Source: Marinobacter koreensis
GTDB taxonomy: Bacteria > Pseudomonadota > Gammaproteobacteria > Pseudomonadales > Oleiphilaceae
DNA length: 64,000 nt
NCBI RefSeq assembly: GCF_023156285.1
Contig: NZ_JAKZAJ010000002.1
Coordinates: 372,001 to 436,000 of the forward strand
Direction: 5' to 3'
A program made the position numbers and the translations under genes. Of the stretch, positions 52,138 through 62,170 are shown one piece after another. Each line of letters opens with the position of its first letter. The first letter of the stretch is position 1. The notes beneath the pieces were generated by a model. That model did no database searches and was not told the origin of the DNA. It was given only the letters and a program-made list of their open reading frames with translations.

Positions 52138-53060
52138 TCGCCGGCGGCACGAAGGGACTTCCGGAATGTCCGGTAGGCGGAAAACACCTCCCACGGACTC
52201 TCAAAATGCGGGTAATGCCCAACGTTGCGCAGCGTAACCACATCGGGGCTTTCAATCAGCTCCCGATAACGGGCGGCCATCGCACCACCGGATACCGGAT
52301 CTGCCGCCCCCGAAATCAACCTCATGGGCTGGCGGGCATTCTGCAACGCGCCCACCCAGCGATTTCGATGACACCGTCGTTCCTCCATGAACTGGATGAG
52401 GTGGTGCAGGATACCCCGACCGTTGTTGTAGACCAGCAGGTGCCAGAAATCGTCCAGGTCCTGGCGATCCGGCGGATTCTGGCTGCCGAACAGCCGCCTG
52501 AAATTGTTCTCGAACACCCGACGCGTCAAGCCGCGGCTGATCAGCCCGCCAAACCGGCTACGCAGGACTTTCTGGATGAACAGCGGATTGTGAACCTCCG
52601 GAAAAAGAGCACCATTCAGAAAACACACGCTACTGATCCTGAACGGTAGTGCCCCTTCCTGATCCCTCGCCAGCAATTCCTGAACCACACTGCAACCATA
52701 GTCATGGCCCATCAGGTGAACCGTCTCCAATCCCAGGCCATCAATCCAGCCCTGAACCAGATCCGCCTGATCCTCAATGCTGTAAGTATATTTGGAGGGT
52801 TTGTCAGAAAAGCCGAAGCCCAGCATGTCCAGCGCAAAGACCGAATACTCCTGGGTCAGCATCGGCCAGATGCGGTTCCAGTCCCAGCTGGCAGTGGGAA
52901 AGCCGTGCAACAGCACCAGGGGATCACCACGGCCCGCCATCCGACTGAAGATCGCATGCCCGCCGTAACTGAACCATTTGCTGTTTTCCTGCCATGCCTC
53001 GAGACTGCCCGCCCTGCCTCCACTGGCTGGCTTTGCCCTGTCGGTCATAACCTGTTCCAT
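52134..53060 (-). CDS. Alpha/beta hydrolase, MEST-like, with aspartate nucleophile
   Basis: 308 residues. The oxyanion HG is at LLHGFPTASWDW; the nucleophile elbow is MGHDYG, so the nucleophile is Asp120, as in epoxide hydrolases and haloalkane dehalogenases, not serine. The catalytic histidine is probably in GHYPHFESP. LDMLGFGFSDKPSKYTYSI and SSVCFLNGALFPEVH closely resemble the vertebrate MEST (PEG1) proteins as recalled. Substrate unknown. First ATG used; a second ATG lies four codons on. Confidence 0.85.
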   Translation of the reverse strand: MEQVMTDRAKPASGGRAGSLEAWQENSKWFSYGGHAIFSRMAGRGDPLVLLHGFPTASWDWNRIWPMLTQEYSVFALDMLGFGFSDKPSKYTYSIEDQADLVQGWIDGLGLETVHLMGHDYGCSVVQELLARDQEGALPFRISSVCFLNGALFPEVHNPLFIQKVLRSRFGGLISRGLTRRVFENNFRRLFGSQNPPDRQDLDDFWHLLVYNNGRGILHHLIQFMEERRCHRNRWVGALQNARQPMRLISGAADPVSGGAMAARYRELIESPDVVTLRNVGHYPHFESPWEVFSAYRTFRKSLRAAGD

Positions 53061-53255
53061 GCCTTTGTCCCGGCCTCCCTCTGGATCCCTGAAACTCTAT
53101 AGTAAAGCCTCTGCGCTCGCCAGAATGCCGAAACGATTGCAATAATTCCGGTTGTCGGTGGTCTTTTCCGGAAGCGCCGGCGTAAATCGTAGAGATGCCA
53201 GCCAAATTCCCTTAAGCTTTGGCCCCTGAAAAGAGACAGCCAACCGGATACGAAT

Positions 53256-53825
53256 ATGACCAAACTCCTTGACGATCTTGCCGGCCACTACCGGGCCATT
53301 ATTGATGGACTCGGTGAAGATCCCGATCGGGAAGGTCTGCAGGATACCCCCCTGCGTGCGGCCAAAGCCATGCAGTTTCTCACCCACGGATACCAGCAGG
53401 ACCTGAACGACCTGGTGAATGGCGCGGTGTTCGAGTCCGCCATGGACGAAATGGTGGTGGTACAGGACATCGAGCTCTATAGCATGTGCGAACACCACAT
53501 GCTGCCCTTTATTGGCAAATGCCACATCGCGTATCTGCCTCAGGGTCGGGTTCTGGGACTGTCCAAGTTTGCCCGGATTGTGGATATGTATGCCCGCCGC
53601 CTGCAGATTCAGGAGAATCTGACGCGCCAGATCGCCGAAGCGATAGAAAGCGTCACCAACGCCAAAGGGGTTGCGGTCGTCATCGAAGCCCAGCATATGT
53701 GCATGATGATGCGCGGTGTCGAGAAGCAGAATTCGCGGATGAAAACATCCATGATGCTCGGCCAGTTCCGCAAATCCCAGGCCACCCGCACCGAGTTCCT
53801 CAACCTGATCAGCGGCCATCGCTGA
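53256..53825 (+). CDS. folE: GTP cyclohydrolase I
   Basis: 189 residues with the zinc ligands in MCEHHMLPF (Cys and His) and the third cysteine in [12 protein letters not shown]. It makes 7,8-dihydroneopterin triphosphate from GTP for folate and pterins. It lies 25 bp upstream of folX on the same strand, so the pair is an operon; divergent from the hydrolase across 195 bp. Confidence 0.95.
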   Translation: MTKLLDDLAGHYRAIIDGLGEDPDREGLQDTPLRAAKAMQFLTHGYQQDLNDLVNGAVFESAMDEMVVVQDIELYSMCEHHMLPFIGKCHIAYLPQGRVLGLSKFARIVDMYARRLQIQENLTRQIAEAIESVTNAKGVAVVIEAQHMCMMMRGVEKQNSRMKTSMMLGQFRKSQATRTEFLNLISGHR

Positions 53826-53850
53826 TTGCCAAGGGTCAACCGGAGGTGAG

Positions 53851-54225
53851 ATGTCAGACGTAATTGGTCACCAGAACGCCAGGGTCCGCATCAAGGACCT
53901 CCTCCTTCGTGCCTACATCGGCATCAAGGAGGAGGAGATCAACAATCAGCAGGACGTACTGATAAACGTTGAGCTCACCTACGATGCCAGCGGTGCGATC
54001 CATCGGAACGAAATCGAAGCCGCTCTGAACTATCGCACCATCACCAAGCAGATCATCCACCACGTGGACGGCAACCGGTTCGCGCTCCTGGAGCGGCTGA
54101 CCCACGAAGTGTTGAGCATCGTCATGGAGCACGAAGCGGTCCAATGGGCCCAGGTGGAAATCGACAAACCCCATGCGTTACGCTACGCGGAGTCCGTTTC
54201 CGTGTGCCTTGAGGCACATAGATAA
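53851..54225 (+). CDS. folX: Dihydroneopterin triphosphate 2'-epimerase
   Basis: 124 residues of the FolB/FolX family. It matches FolX more than Fol[43 protein letters not shown] and [16 protein letters not shown]. It epimerises dihydroneopterin triphosphate toward monapterin. Together with folE it suggests tetrahydromonapterin synthesis; the third enzyme, folM, is not in the window. GGAGGTGAG precedes the start. Confidence 0.9.
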   Translation: MSDVIGHQNARVRIKDLLLRAYIGIKEEEINNQQDVLINVELTYDASGAIHRNEIEAALNYRTITKQIIHHVDGNRFALLERLTHEVLSIVMEHEAVQWAQVEIDKPHALRYAESVSVCLEAHR

Positions 54226-54250
54226 CACCCTGTCCTGAGGATTCACGCGC

Positions 54251-54679
54251 ATGCCCGTCAAAGACCCGGATCAGATTCGTACCCTCCTTGAAAAGGTTCG
54301 CACCATTGCCCTGGTCGGAGCCAGCGAAAAGCCCAACCGGCCATCGCACGAGGTTATGGAATTCCTGCAATCGAAGGGCTACCGGATCATTCCGGTGAAT
54401 CCCAGACTGGCCGGCAAAACCCTGCTGGGAGAAACGGTGGTTGCTGACCTCGCCTCGCTCCCGGAACCGGTAGACATGGTGGAACTGTTTCTCGCGCCGG
54501 AACGCACGGATCCGGTGATCGATGCAGCGATCGAACAGAAGATCCCGGTGATCTGGATGCAGATTGGTGTGATCAACGAAGCCGGAGCCGCCCGAGCCGA
54601 AGAGGCTGGCCTGACCGTCGTGATGAACCGCTGTCCGAAGCAGGAAATCCCTCGCCTGGGCGTACAAACGGCCGCTTGA
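54251..54679 (+). CDS. CoA-binding domain protein (YccU-like)
   Basis: 142 residues forming one Rossmann-type CoA-binding domain: RTIALVGASEKPNRPSHEVMEFL, GYRIIPVNPRL, VDMVELFLAPER, and PVIWMQIGV. Close to E. coli YccU. Function not established; related proteins bind CoA or nucleotides. It lies 25 bp after folX and may be co-transcribed. Confidence 0.9.
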   Translation: MPVKDPDQIRTLLEKVRTIALVGASEKPNRPSHEVMEFLQSKGYRIIPVNPRLAGKTLLGETVVADLASLPEPVDMVELFLAPERTDPVIDAAIEQKIPVIWMQIGVINEAGAARAEEAGLTVVMNRCPKQEIPRLGVQTAA

Positions 54680-54796
54680 CGCCCCGAAGACCGGGACAGG
54701 CATCACGAACCTCGCCATGTCCCGGCCCCTCACCCTGTTCCAGTTGCGGCACCCATGCCATAATCGGTCGACATAATCACAAGACTGGTCAGAGCC

Positions 54797-56092
54797 ATGG
54801 GGTTCCGTCGTAAATCCAGCAGACCGGCCACTCCGGTGCCCGGTACAGTGTCTTCCGAAAGCAGGCAGCCATCCCTGCATCGTGTCCGTCTACCCGTGGA
54901 TCTGCTGAAACCGGGTATGAGGGTCGTCAAACTCGATCGTCCGTGGACCGAGGTGCCCGTATTATTCCAGGGGTTCACCCTGACGGATGATACCCAGGCC
55001 CGGATCCTGCGCCAGCATTGCGAGTGGGTACTCGTGGAAGACGAAGAGGCGGCCCTTCACGCCGTCCTGGATGAAGTGGCAGACCGGAAGGCACGCACTA
55101 CCCGCCCCCTCAGCGAAACCCGGCCTCTGACCGAGGAGTTACCTCACGCCCGGCAAGCCTGGAGCAGGACCCAGAGCTTCGTCGAAAAGGTGACCCGCGA
55201 CATCGAAGCAGGTAATGACCTCAACCTGGACGATGCCCGTCCGGTTCTGCAACAGTGCGTCGCCAGTATCAAGGCCAATCCGGGCGCCATGTTCTGGGTC
55301 AGCCGGATCAAGCACCGGGATGCCTATACCGCCGAGCATTGCCTGAGGGTTGCGATCTTCTCCATCGCCTTCGCCCGCTTTCTGGGGATGCCCGACGACG
55401 ACCTGGAAACCATTGGTGTCTGCGGCCTGCTGCACGATCTCGGCAAGCTCAGGGTACCGGACCAGATTCTCAATAAACCCGGCGCCCTCAGCCCGGACGA
55501 GTTCCGGATCATGCGCGAGCACACCAGCCATGGTTACGAGTTGCTGAAGGCGGACCGAAGCCTCGATCCGATCGTCGCCGATGTTACCCTGCATCACCAT
55601 GAACGCATGGATGGCAGGGGGTACCCGCAACAGCTGGCCGAATGGCAAATCAGCCGGTTTGCCCGCCTGATCTCCATTGTCGACGCCTTCGATGCGATCA
55701 CCAGTGACCGCTGTTACCGCGACGGTTTACCGACCGCCGAAGCTATCCGTATCCTGTACCGGAACCGGGGGCAACAGTTTGACGCCGGGATGGTTGAGGC
55801 CTTTATCCGCATGATTGGTATTTACCCCTCCGGAAGCCTGGTGGAACTGAATACCGGAGAAGTCGCGCTGGTGGTAGCCACCCATCCAGGACGGAAGCTG
55901 TCTCCACGGGTCGAAATTCTCCTGGATGCCCAAAAGCAACCGGTCACGCCACGGATCATCGACCTGTCGGAGCCGTGCCCGGATGGCGGGGCCCAACGGG
56001 AAATCGCCAGCGGGCTCCCGGATGGCGCATACGGCATGTCTTTGGAGGACAGGATTCGCCAATTGACCAAAGACAATGCCTATAATGTGTAA
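54797..56092 (+). CDS. HD-GYP domain cyclic-di-GMP phosphodiesterase
   Basis: 431 residues. An N-terminal DUF3391-like domain (about 30-125: VDLLKPGMRVVKLDRPW) is followed by a linker helix and the HD-GYP domain (about 150-370): HD in CGLLHDLGKLRVP, HHHERMDGRGYPQQL (the GYP motif) and the surrounding histidine ligands. It hydrolyses c-di-GMP. No membrane segment. The C-terminus (about 375-430) is a further small domain. Confidence 0.9.
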   Translation: MGFRRKSSRPATPVPGTVSSESRQPSLHRVRLPVDLLKPGMRVVKLDRPWTEVPVLFQGFTLTDDTQARILRQHCEWVLVEDEEAALHAVLDEVADRKARTTRPLSETRPLTEELPHARQAWSRTQSFVEKVTRDIEAGNDLNLDDARPVLQQCVASIKANPGAMFWVSRIKHRDAYTAEHCLRVAIFSIAFARFLGMPDDDLETIGVCGLLHDLGKLRVPDQILNKPGALSPDEFRIMREHTSHGYELLKADRSLDPIVADVTLHHHERMDGRGYPQQLAEWQISRFARLISIVDAFDAITSDRCYRDGLPTAEAIRILYRNRGQQFDAGMVEAFIRMIGIYPSGSLVELNTGEVALVVATHPGRKLSPRVEILLDAQKQPVTPRIIDLSEPCPDGGAQREIASGLPDGAYGMSLEDRIRQLTKDNAYNV

Positions 56093-56150
56093 ACTTCAAT
56101 CCTGTTCTGCCGTTAACCTGGCAGTTGTTCGACACACTGCGGGGTAGTCA

Positions 56151-58418
56151 GTGGATAAACCGGTCACATCCAGCAAGACCCTTGCCAGGGCCCTTCTCAG
56201 CCCGGCTTTTCCCGCACTCATCGCTGTCGTATTTCTTGCGCTGGCTGCCGCCCTGCGTCTCGGGCTGGAAGATCAGGACAACAGCCAGATTCAGGCCAAC
56301 CTGGCCAACGAAAGCCAGGCCATGGCCACGCTTCTGGAACGGGAATTCCAGATTCATGCCGATGCCATCGACCGGATGGCGTCACGGATGACCATTGATC
56401 CCGACCTCAGCGAATACCGCTGGCGGGCAGATGCGCGTAATTACCTCCAGGATTTCGGCGTCTACCAGGCTGTGGAGTGGATCGATCAAAACTTCGTCAT
56501 TCGCTGGCTTGAGCCGCTTGCCGGCAACGAAAACGTGATCGGCTACAACGTTGCCTTTTCCGAGCAGCGGCGCAAGGCGCTGGAAGAAGCGCGCGCCACC
56601 GGCGCTTACGACATCTCGGACGTAATCAACCTGCGCCAGGGCGGCAAAGGCATGGTGATCTACGCGCCAGTCGGGCTTGGAGCAGGCAACCGGGGCTTTG
56701 TTGCCGGAGTCTTCCGAATGCAGACCCTGGCCGAACAGCTGCTGGACAAGCGGGTACTGAATAACTTCCTGATCGAAATCCGTAACGGCAGTCGCCTCAG
56801 TTACACCCTGAATCAGTCCGCCGACATCGATCCCGGATTTTCTGCCTCGTCATTGGTCAATCTTCCATCGCTGGACTGGACGTTAACCCTCAAACCTACG
56901 CGCGCATGGGTCGAGCAGCAACAGAGTCCCTGGCCGTGGCTGACCTTCACCACCATGCTCTTTATGGGCCTGTTAACCAGCATCACGACCATCCTGGTAC
57001 AGCTCATCCTCAAGCGAAACCAGGCCTTGCTGAAGACCCGGCGTGAGCTGGAACAGGAAATCGACCAGCGCAAGACCATGCAACAGGACCTGGCCCGTCT
57101 GGAATCGACCGATACCCTGACCGGCCTCGCCAACCGTCGCTTTTTCATGGAGGATCTGGCCCATACCCTGAACATCGCCGATCGTCAGATGCGTCAGGTG
57201 GCGTTGATCATGATCGATCTGGACCGGTTCCAGATGCTGAACGATTCCCTGGGCCATCAGTTTGGTGACGAACTGCTGATCAAGGTCTCCGAACGCCTCA
57301 ACCAGCTCAGTGACGAACGTGTTCTGGTGGCTTATTCCGGCGGCGATGAATTCATGGTCTGCCAGCAACAGCTTGATGACATCGACGATGTCATCAAGCT
57401 GCTCGGACAGATCAAACAGTGCTTCCACGATCCATTCGTGGTTCAGGACGAAGCCCACACCATTACGGCGACCATGGGTGTCGCGGTCTACCCGCAGAGT
57501 GGCCTGGATGCGGACACCCTGCTGCGAAACGCCGACATCGCCCTTTACCGCGCCAAGGATCAGGGCCGCAACACCTACCAGTTCTATACCGAGGGCATGC
57601 AGGATCGGGAAGTCATGCGCCTGGAGCTGGACAAGGATCTCAGCAAGGCCCTGGCCAACGAAGAATTTGTCCTGTATTACCAGCCCCAGCTGAACCTGGA
57701 GACCGGCGATATCACAAGCGTCGAGGCACTGATTCGCTGGCAACATCCGCGACGGGGCCTGTTGTCGCCGGTCGAATTCATTCCACTGGCCGAAGAGAGC
57801 GGCCGGATCTCGGATATCGGACGCTGGGTTGTCATGGCGGCCTGCCGGCAACTGGCCCGGTGGAAAAAGACCCCGTGCGAGAACCTTCGCATCGCGGTGA
57901 ATCTGTCGGGGCGGGAGCTGGATGACGAATACCTGGTGGATCACATCCGCGACGCCCTGGCGAAGGAGAATCTGTCGCCGGACCAGCTGGAAGTTGAACT
58001 GACCGAGGAAATCTTCATCGAGAACCTCGAGCACAATCGCAACCAGCTCAACCGCCTTCGGGAGCTTGGCGTTCAGCTGGCTATCGACGACTTTGGCGTC
58101 GGCTATTCCTCGCTTGCCTATCTGCGGGATTTCCCGGTGGACCTCCTGAAAATCGATCGCTCGTTCATTACCGAGGTCACCGAGCGTCACGACGACGCGG
58201 TGATTACCCGGGCCGTGATCAATCTGGCCCACAACCTGGGTATTCAGGTTATTGCCGAGGGTGTCGAGACTGACGGCCAGCTCAATTTCCTGCGCAACCA
58301 TCGGTGTAACCTTGCCCAGGGCTATCTGATCAGTCGCCCCATACCCGCAGCAGACCTGGAACAGGCCCTGGAAGAAGGCATTCTTGTGACGGGCCTGCCC
58401 GAAGGCACCGGATTGTAA
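56151..58418 (+). CDS. CHASE-GGDEF-EAL cyclic-di-GMP enzyme
   Basis: 755 residues from a GTG. A membrane segment (about 15-35), a periplasmic CHASE-type domain (about 45-265), a second membrane segment (about 265-290), then GGDEF (about 320-475) with intact SGGDEF but no RxxD I-site, and EAL (about 490-745) with EALIRW, the NLSGREL, ELTEEIF, DDFGVGYSS and VIAEGVET residues for metal and catalysis. So phosphodiesterase activity is expected, and cyclase activity or GTP-binding regulation is possible. The ligand of the periplasmic domain is unknown. Confidence 0.92.
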   Translation: MDKPVTSSKTLARALLSPAFPALIAVVFLALAAALRLGLEDQDNSQIQANLANESQAMATLLEREFQIHADAIDRMASRMTIDPDLSEYRWRADARNYLQDFGVYQAVEWIDQNFVIRWLEPLAGNENVIGYNVAFSEQRRKALEEARATGAYDISDVINLRQGGKGMVIYAPVGLGAGNRGFVAGVFRMQTLAEQLLDKRVLNNFLIEIRNGSRLSYTLNQSADIDPGFSASSLVNLPSLDWTLTLKPTRAWVEQQQSPWPWLTFTTMLFMGLLTSITTILVQLILKRNQALLKTRRELEQEIDQRKTMQQDLARLESTDTLTGLANRRFFMEDLAHTLNIADRQMRQVALIMIDLDRFQMLNDSLGHQFGDELLIKVSERLNQLSDERVLVAYSGGDEFMVCQQQLDDIDDVIKLLGQIKQCFHDPFVVQDEAHTITATMGVAVYPQSGLDADTLLRNADIALYRAKDQGRNTYQFYTEGMQDREVMRLELDKDLSKALANEEFVLYYQPQLNLETGDITSVEALIRWQHPRRGLLSPVEFIPLAEESGRISDIGRWVVMAACRQLARWKKTPCENLRIAVNLSGRELDDEYLVDHIRDALAKENLSPDQLEVELTEEIFIENLEHNRNQLNRLRELGVQLAIDDFGVGYSSLAYLRDFPVDLLKIDRSFITEVTERHDDAVITRAVINLAHNLGIQVIAEGVETDGQLNFLRNHRCNLAQGYLISRPIPAADLEQALEEGILVTGLPEGTGL

Positions 58419-58469
58419 TCGCGACACTCAACCCCCACCATAAGCTCACACCCTGACGGCGATTCAGCT

Positions 58470-58784
58470 ATGGCATCCAACTATCTTACTCCCGAACAGG
58501 ACCGGCAGATCCGACGCTGGGAACGCTGGAACCGCAACTACTTCCTCGTGGCGTTCGTGGCACTGGTGATCGTTCTTGTGTTCAGCAGTCAACTCGGGCT
58601 GTCCAGCGGCGAGAGCTGGGGATCTCTGGGTGTGCTTCTGGCGGCCATTGTCGCACCTATCATCGTATTGCAACTGCGTCTGCGCTGCCCTGCCTGCGGC
58701 CACCGAATCGGCTGGCAAGCCAAGCTGATGGCGCCCGACCAGTGCCAGGCCTGTGGCACCTTCCTGCGAGCCAGATCCCGGTAA
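58470..58784 (+). CDS. Small membrane protein with C-terminal zinc ribbon
   Basis: 104 residues. Two hydrophobic segments (about 25-44 and 52-72) are followed by a zinc ribbon with LRCPACGHRIG and QCQACGTFLR (two CxxC pairs). A hydrophilic N-terminus of about 22 residues precedes them. Function not recognised. It stands alone between the GGDEF-EAL gene and the copper operon promoter. Confidence 0.75.
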   Translation: MASNYLTPEQDRQIRRWERWNRNYFLVAFVALVIVLVFSSQLGLSSGESWGSLGVLLAAIVAPIIVLQLRLRCPACGHRIGWQAKLMAPDQCQACGTFLRARSR

Positions 58785-58807
58785 CCCCCTTTTCTCCGAA
58801 AAAACCT

Positions 58808-58839
58808 TTGACCTGTGAGTAGCTCACAGGTTTTATGCT
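58808..58839 (+). promoter_or_regulatory. MerR-type promoter with 20-bp spacer and central dyad
   Basis: TTGACC (58808-58813) and TATGCT (58834-58839) are separated by 20 bp. The spacer is filled by a perfect dyad, ACCTGTGAG (58811-58819), TAG, CTCACAGGT (58823-58831). The long spacer and dyad are the standard layout for promoters activated by MerR-family metal sensors. It drives merR-copA and the genes that follow. Confidence 0.9.
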
Positions 58840-58917
58840 TGGTTCATGGTCCGGAATCCGTCGGAGTCCGGTCAGGCAACGTTGGCCGCGAGCCAACCGA
58901 TGACAAAGTGACCGAGC

Positions 58918-59379
58918 ATGAAAGTCAAAGAGATAGCGGATGCGGCCGGGGTCAAACCCGATACCGTCCGTTTCTACACCCGGGAGGGCCTGCTGAATCC
59001 GGCCCGGAACCCGGAGAACAATTACCAGCAATATGGTGCGGATGACCTGCGTCGGCTGAGGTTCGCCCGAAAGGCGCGTCAGCTCGGCTTCTCGCTGCCC
59101 GAAATCCGGGACATTCTTGGGGAAGCGGACGAACACCACTCTCCCTGCCCCATGGTCCGGGAAGTGTTCGAGCGACGCCTGGCTGACGTGGAACGGGAAA
59201 TACGCGAGCTGGAACAGCTGCGGCAACGGATGCAAAACGCCCTGTCCGCCTGGAAGCAGATGCCGGACGGCACACCGGACGGCCACACCATCTGTCGTCT
59301 TATCGAACACTGGGATGACGGCGCGGACCAACCATCCAACACATTCAAGGGGGACTGCTGTCATGACGGAGACCATTGA
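58918..59379 (+). CDS. MerR-family metal-responsive activator
   Basis: 153 residues: MerR winged helix (about 1-70, [26 protein letters not shown]), then a dimerisation helix with Cys77 in HHSPCPMV. In ZntR/CadR/PbrR-type sensors this position is cysteine, while in CueR-type (Cu+) sensors it is serine. The C-terminal region has HTICRL and a last segment DCCHDGDH, rich in Cys and His. It is presumed to sense the metal exported by the following ATPase. Its stop codon is 17 bp inside copA, so the two are translationally coupled. Confidence 0.88.
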   Translation: MKVKEIADAAGVKPDTVRFYTREGLLNPARNPENNYQQYGADDLRRLRFARKARQLGFSLPEIRDILGEADEHHSPCPMVREVFERRLADVEREIRELEQLRQRMQNALSAWKQMPDGTPDGHTICRLIEHWDDGADQPSNTFKGDCCHDGDH

Positions 59380-62170
59380 ACTCAGACCGGCCCTGTCAAT
59401 TTCGGGCGCCTCCTGCCAGGGCTGTGCCAAGAAAATACGGACGGCCCTGGAATCCATCGCAGGAGATACAGAGCGGGTCCAGGTCAACCTGGACGAACAG
59501 ACTGTCGCTTTGCCGGAGGGGGTAGACCTTGAGGAAGCCGCCCGGATTGTGACCGAGACCGGGTACCCCGCGGAACCGCTGCTCAGGGACGCACTGTCCA
59601 TCAACGGTGCTTCCTGTCAGGGGTGTGCCAGGAAAATTCGCAATGCGTTGGAACCGTTGACCGGAAACACGGACCTGGTGAGCGTCAATCTCGACTCCCA
59701 AACCGTTGCTTTGCCTTCAGGTATCGACCTTGAAGATGCGGCTCGACGGGTCACCGAAGCCGGTTATCCGGCGGAGCCGCTGGCCGGAAAGTCGGACCAG
59801 ACGCCGTCCTGCTGCAAAACGTCGGCGAATGATGACCAGTCGCCCCGTCCGTCCGAACCTGAGCGTTCCGAGCCGACATCCTCTGAAGAGCCGACGGACT
59901 CAACCTCCAAGGCGTCAAGCGGTGATCAGATCAGTCTCTCGGTAACCGGCGCCACCTGCGCGTCCTGCGTCAACACCATCGAAAAAGCGATGATGTCGGT
60001 GCCCGGCGTCACCCATGCCCATATGAACCTGGCTGATAACACCGCTACCGCGACCGGCCAGGCCGATCCGAATGCCCTGACCGCTGCCATAGAAAGTGCG
60101 GGCTACGGCGCCAGTGTGATTGAAAACCCGGACGAAGCGGACGAACGCAAACAGATCGAGGACCGCAAACAGTACCGCTCATTGCTGATCAAGATGGCGG
60201 TCAGCCTGTCACTCGGCGTGGCCTTGATGATCTGGGGCCTGGTCGGAGATGCCATGACCGTGACCGCCGACAACCAGGGAACCTGGCTCGGCCTGGGCAT
60301 GCTGACACTGGTGGTTATGGCACTCACCGGCGGCCATTTCTATACCGGCGCCTGGAAGGCCTTCCGGCACCACAACGCCAACATGGATACGCTGATTGCG
60401 CTGGGCACCGGCACGGCCTGGCTATATTCCATTGTGGTGGCCGCAGCACCTGCGCTGCTTCCTGAAATGGCCCGTCACCTTTACTTCGAAGCATCCGTGA
60501 TGATCATCGGTCTGATCAATCTGGGTCAGGCGCTGGAGTTGCGCGCCAAGGGCAAGACCTCCGAAGCCGTCCGCCGGCTGCTGGACCTTCGCGCGAAAAC
60601 GGCCCGGGTGATCCGGGACGGCGAGGAAACCGATATTCCGGTGGAGCAGGTTCAGAAGGGCGATCGGGTCCGTGTCCGCCCCGGCGAAAAGGTGCCGGTG
60701 GACGGAACCATCGTTGAAGGACAGAGCCGCATCGATGAGAGCATGCTCACTGGTGAGCCCATGCCGGTCAGCAAACAGGTGGGTGATGATGTGTCCGCCG
60801 GGACCATGAATACCCATGGCTCCATTGTCTACGAGGCAACCAGGGTCGGCAGCGAAACCGCCCTTGCCCAGATCATCCAGCTGGTGAAGAAGGCGCAGGG
60901 CTCCAAACCGGCCATTGGCCGGTTGGCGGATCGTATCTCCTCGGTCTTCGTGCCCACGGTCATGATTATCGCCGTGATCTCCGCGCTGCTCTGGTACAAC
61001 CTCGGGCCGGAACCTCTGATTGTGCATATGATCGTCGCGGCAACCACCGTGCTGATCATCGCCTGCCCTTGCGCCCTGGGTCTGGCAACGCCCATGTCGG
61101 TTATGGTGGGTGTCGGCAAGGCCGCAGAGTACGGCGCCCTGATTCGCCAGGGAGATGCCCTGCAAACTGCTGGCAAGCTGGACCTGGTGATCCTCGATAA
61201 AACCGGAACCATCACCGAGGGGCATCCTGCGGTGACCCGTGTGCACTCCGTCAATGGCGACGAGGATCGGCTTCTGGGATTGGCGGCTGCGCTGGAACAG
61301 CACTCTGAACATCCCCTGGCGGAAGCTATCACGGCGAAAGCCAGCGAAAACGGGATTACCCTGGAGAAGGTGACCGACTTCGAGGCCATCAACGGCAAAG
61401 GGGTACAGGGCACCTTTGACGGTCATCGCCTCCGGTTGGGCAATCGCCGCTGGCTTGAAGAAGAAGGCGTTTCGGTAGCATCCTGCGACGAAGCCATCCA
61501 CAGCATCACACAGGAAGCCGGAACCCCACTGCTGTTGGCACTGGGCGACAAGGCGCTGGGCGTTATCGGCGTGGCCGATGCCATCAAGTCCGATTCCCGC
61601 GAGGCCATCGAACGCCTGCACGCCGCCGGCATCCGGGTCATGATGGTGACCGGCGACGTGGATGCAACGGCGAAAGCGATCGCGGCCGAAGCCGGCATTG
61701 ACGACTACCGTGCCGGAGTCCTGCCCGAGGACAAGGCCGAGGTCGTCAGCGAAATGCGCGGAAAAGGCTATACCGTCGCCATGGTCGGCGACGGCATCAA
61801 CGACGCGCCCGCCCTGGCCGCCGCCGACGTTGGCTTTGCCATCGGTACCGGCACAGACGTCGCCATCGAGAGCGCTTCCATCACCCTGATGCGCGGGTCA
61901 CTCCACGGGGTGCCCGATGCCATTGAGATTTCCAGGGCAACTGTCCGGAACATCCACCAGAACCTGTTCGGCGCCTTTGCCTACAATACGCTCGGCATAC
62001 CGGTGGCAGCCGGCCTGCTCTATCCGATCTGGGGCATCCTGCTGAACCCGATTCTGGCCGGGGCGGCCATGTCGTTGTCATCGGTTACCGTCGTGACCAA
62101 CGCCAACCGCCTCCGACTGTTCCGCACCAGTCGGAAAAAGACACCTAACCAGACAGAGGAACGGAACTGA
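59363..62170 (+). CDS. copA: Copper-exporting P1B-type ATPase with three heavy-metal domains
   Basis: 935 residues from the ATG at 59363 (GGGGGA upstream). Domains: HMA1 (about 11-73) and HMA2 (about 78-140), each with GASCQGC; a Ser/Pro/Glu-rich linker; HMA3 (about 190-255) with GATCASC; eight membrane segments; CPC at 568-570 in [12 protein letters not shown]; phosphorylated Asp612 in [14 protein letters not shown]-binding [12 protein letters not shown] and [11 protein letters not shown]. The CPC motif and the YN...P...[11 protein letters not shown] pattern near the end fit Cu(I) export. HMA1 and HMA2 are about 75 percent identical. Confidence 0.95.
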   Translation: MTETIELRPALSISGASCQGCAKKIRTALESIAGDTERVQVNLDEQTVALPEGVDLEEAARIVTETGYPAEPLLRDALSINGASCQGCARKIRNALEPLTGNTDLVSVNLDSQTVALPSGIDLEDAARRVTEAGYPAEPLAGKSDQTPSCCKTSANDDQSPRPSEPERSEPTSSEEPTDSTSKASSGDQISLSVTGATCASCVNTIEKAMMSVPGVTHAHMNLADNTATATGQADPNALTAAIESAGYGASVIENPDEADERKQIEDRKQYRSLLIKMAVSLSLGVALMIWGLVGDAMTVTADNQGTWLGLGMLTLVVMALTGGHFYTGAWKAFRHHNANMDTLIALGTGTAWLYSIVVAAAPALLPEMARHLYFEASVMIIGLINLGQALELRAKGKTSEAVRRLLDLRAKTARVIRDGEETDIPVEQVQKGDRVRVRPGEKVPVDGTIVEGQSRIDESMLTGEPMPVSKQVGDDVSAGTMNTHGSIVYEATRVGSETALAQIIQLVKKAQGSKPAIGRLADRISSVFVPTVMIIAVISALLWYNLGPEPLIVHMIVAATTVLIIACPCALGLATPMSVMVGVGKAAEYGALIRQGDALQTAGKLDLVILDKTGTITEGHPAVTRVHSVNGDEDRLLGLAAALEQHSEHPLAEAITAKASENGITLEKVTDFEAINGKGVQGTFDGHRLRLGNRRWLEEEGVSVASCDEAIHSITQEAGTPLLLALGDKALGVIGVADAIKSDSREAIERLHAAGIRVMMVTGDVDATAKAIAAEAGIDDYRAGVLPEDKAEVVSEMRGKGYTVAMVGDGINDAPALAAADVGFAIGTGTDVAIESASITLMRGSLHGVPDAIEISRATVRNIHQNLFGAFAYNTLGIPVAAGLLYPIWGILLNPILAGAAMSLSSVTVVTNANRLRLFRTSRKKTPNQTEERN

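Noticed and set aside
56973..58427. A 484-codon open frame on the minus strand across the GGDEF-EAL gene
   Set aside because: Shadow of the plus-strand gene, whose catalytic motifs are complete.
60422..61621. A 399-codon open frame on the minus strand across the copper ATPase
   Set aside because: Shadow frame. The plus strand encodes every P-type ATPase motif through this interval.
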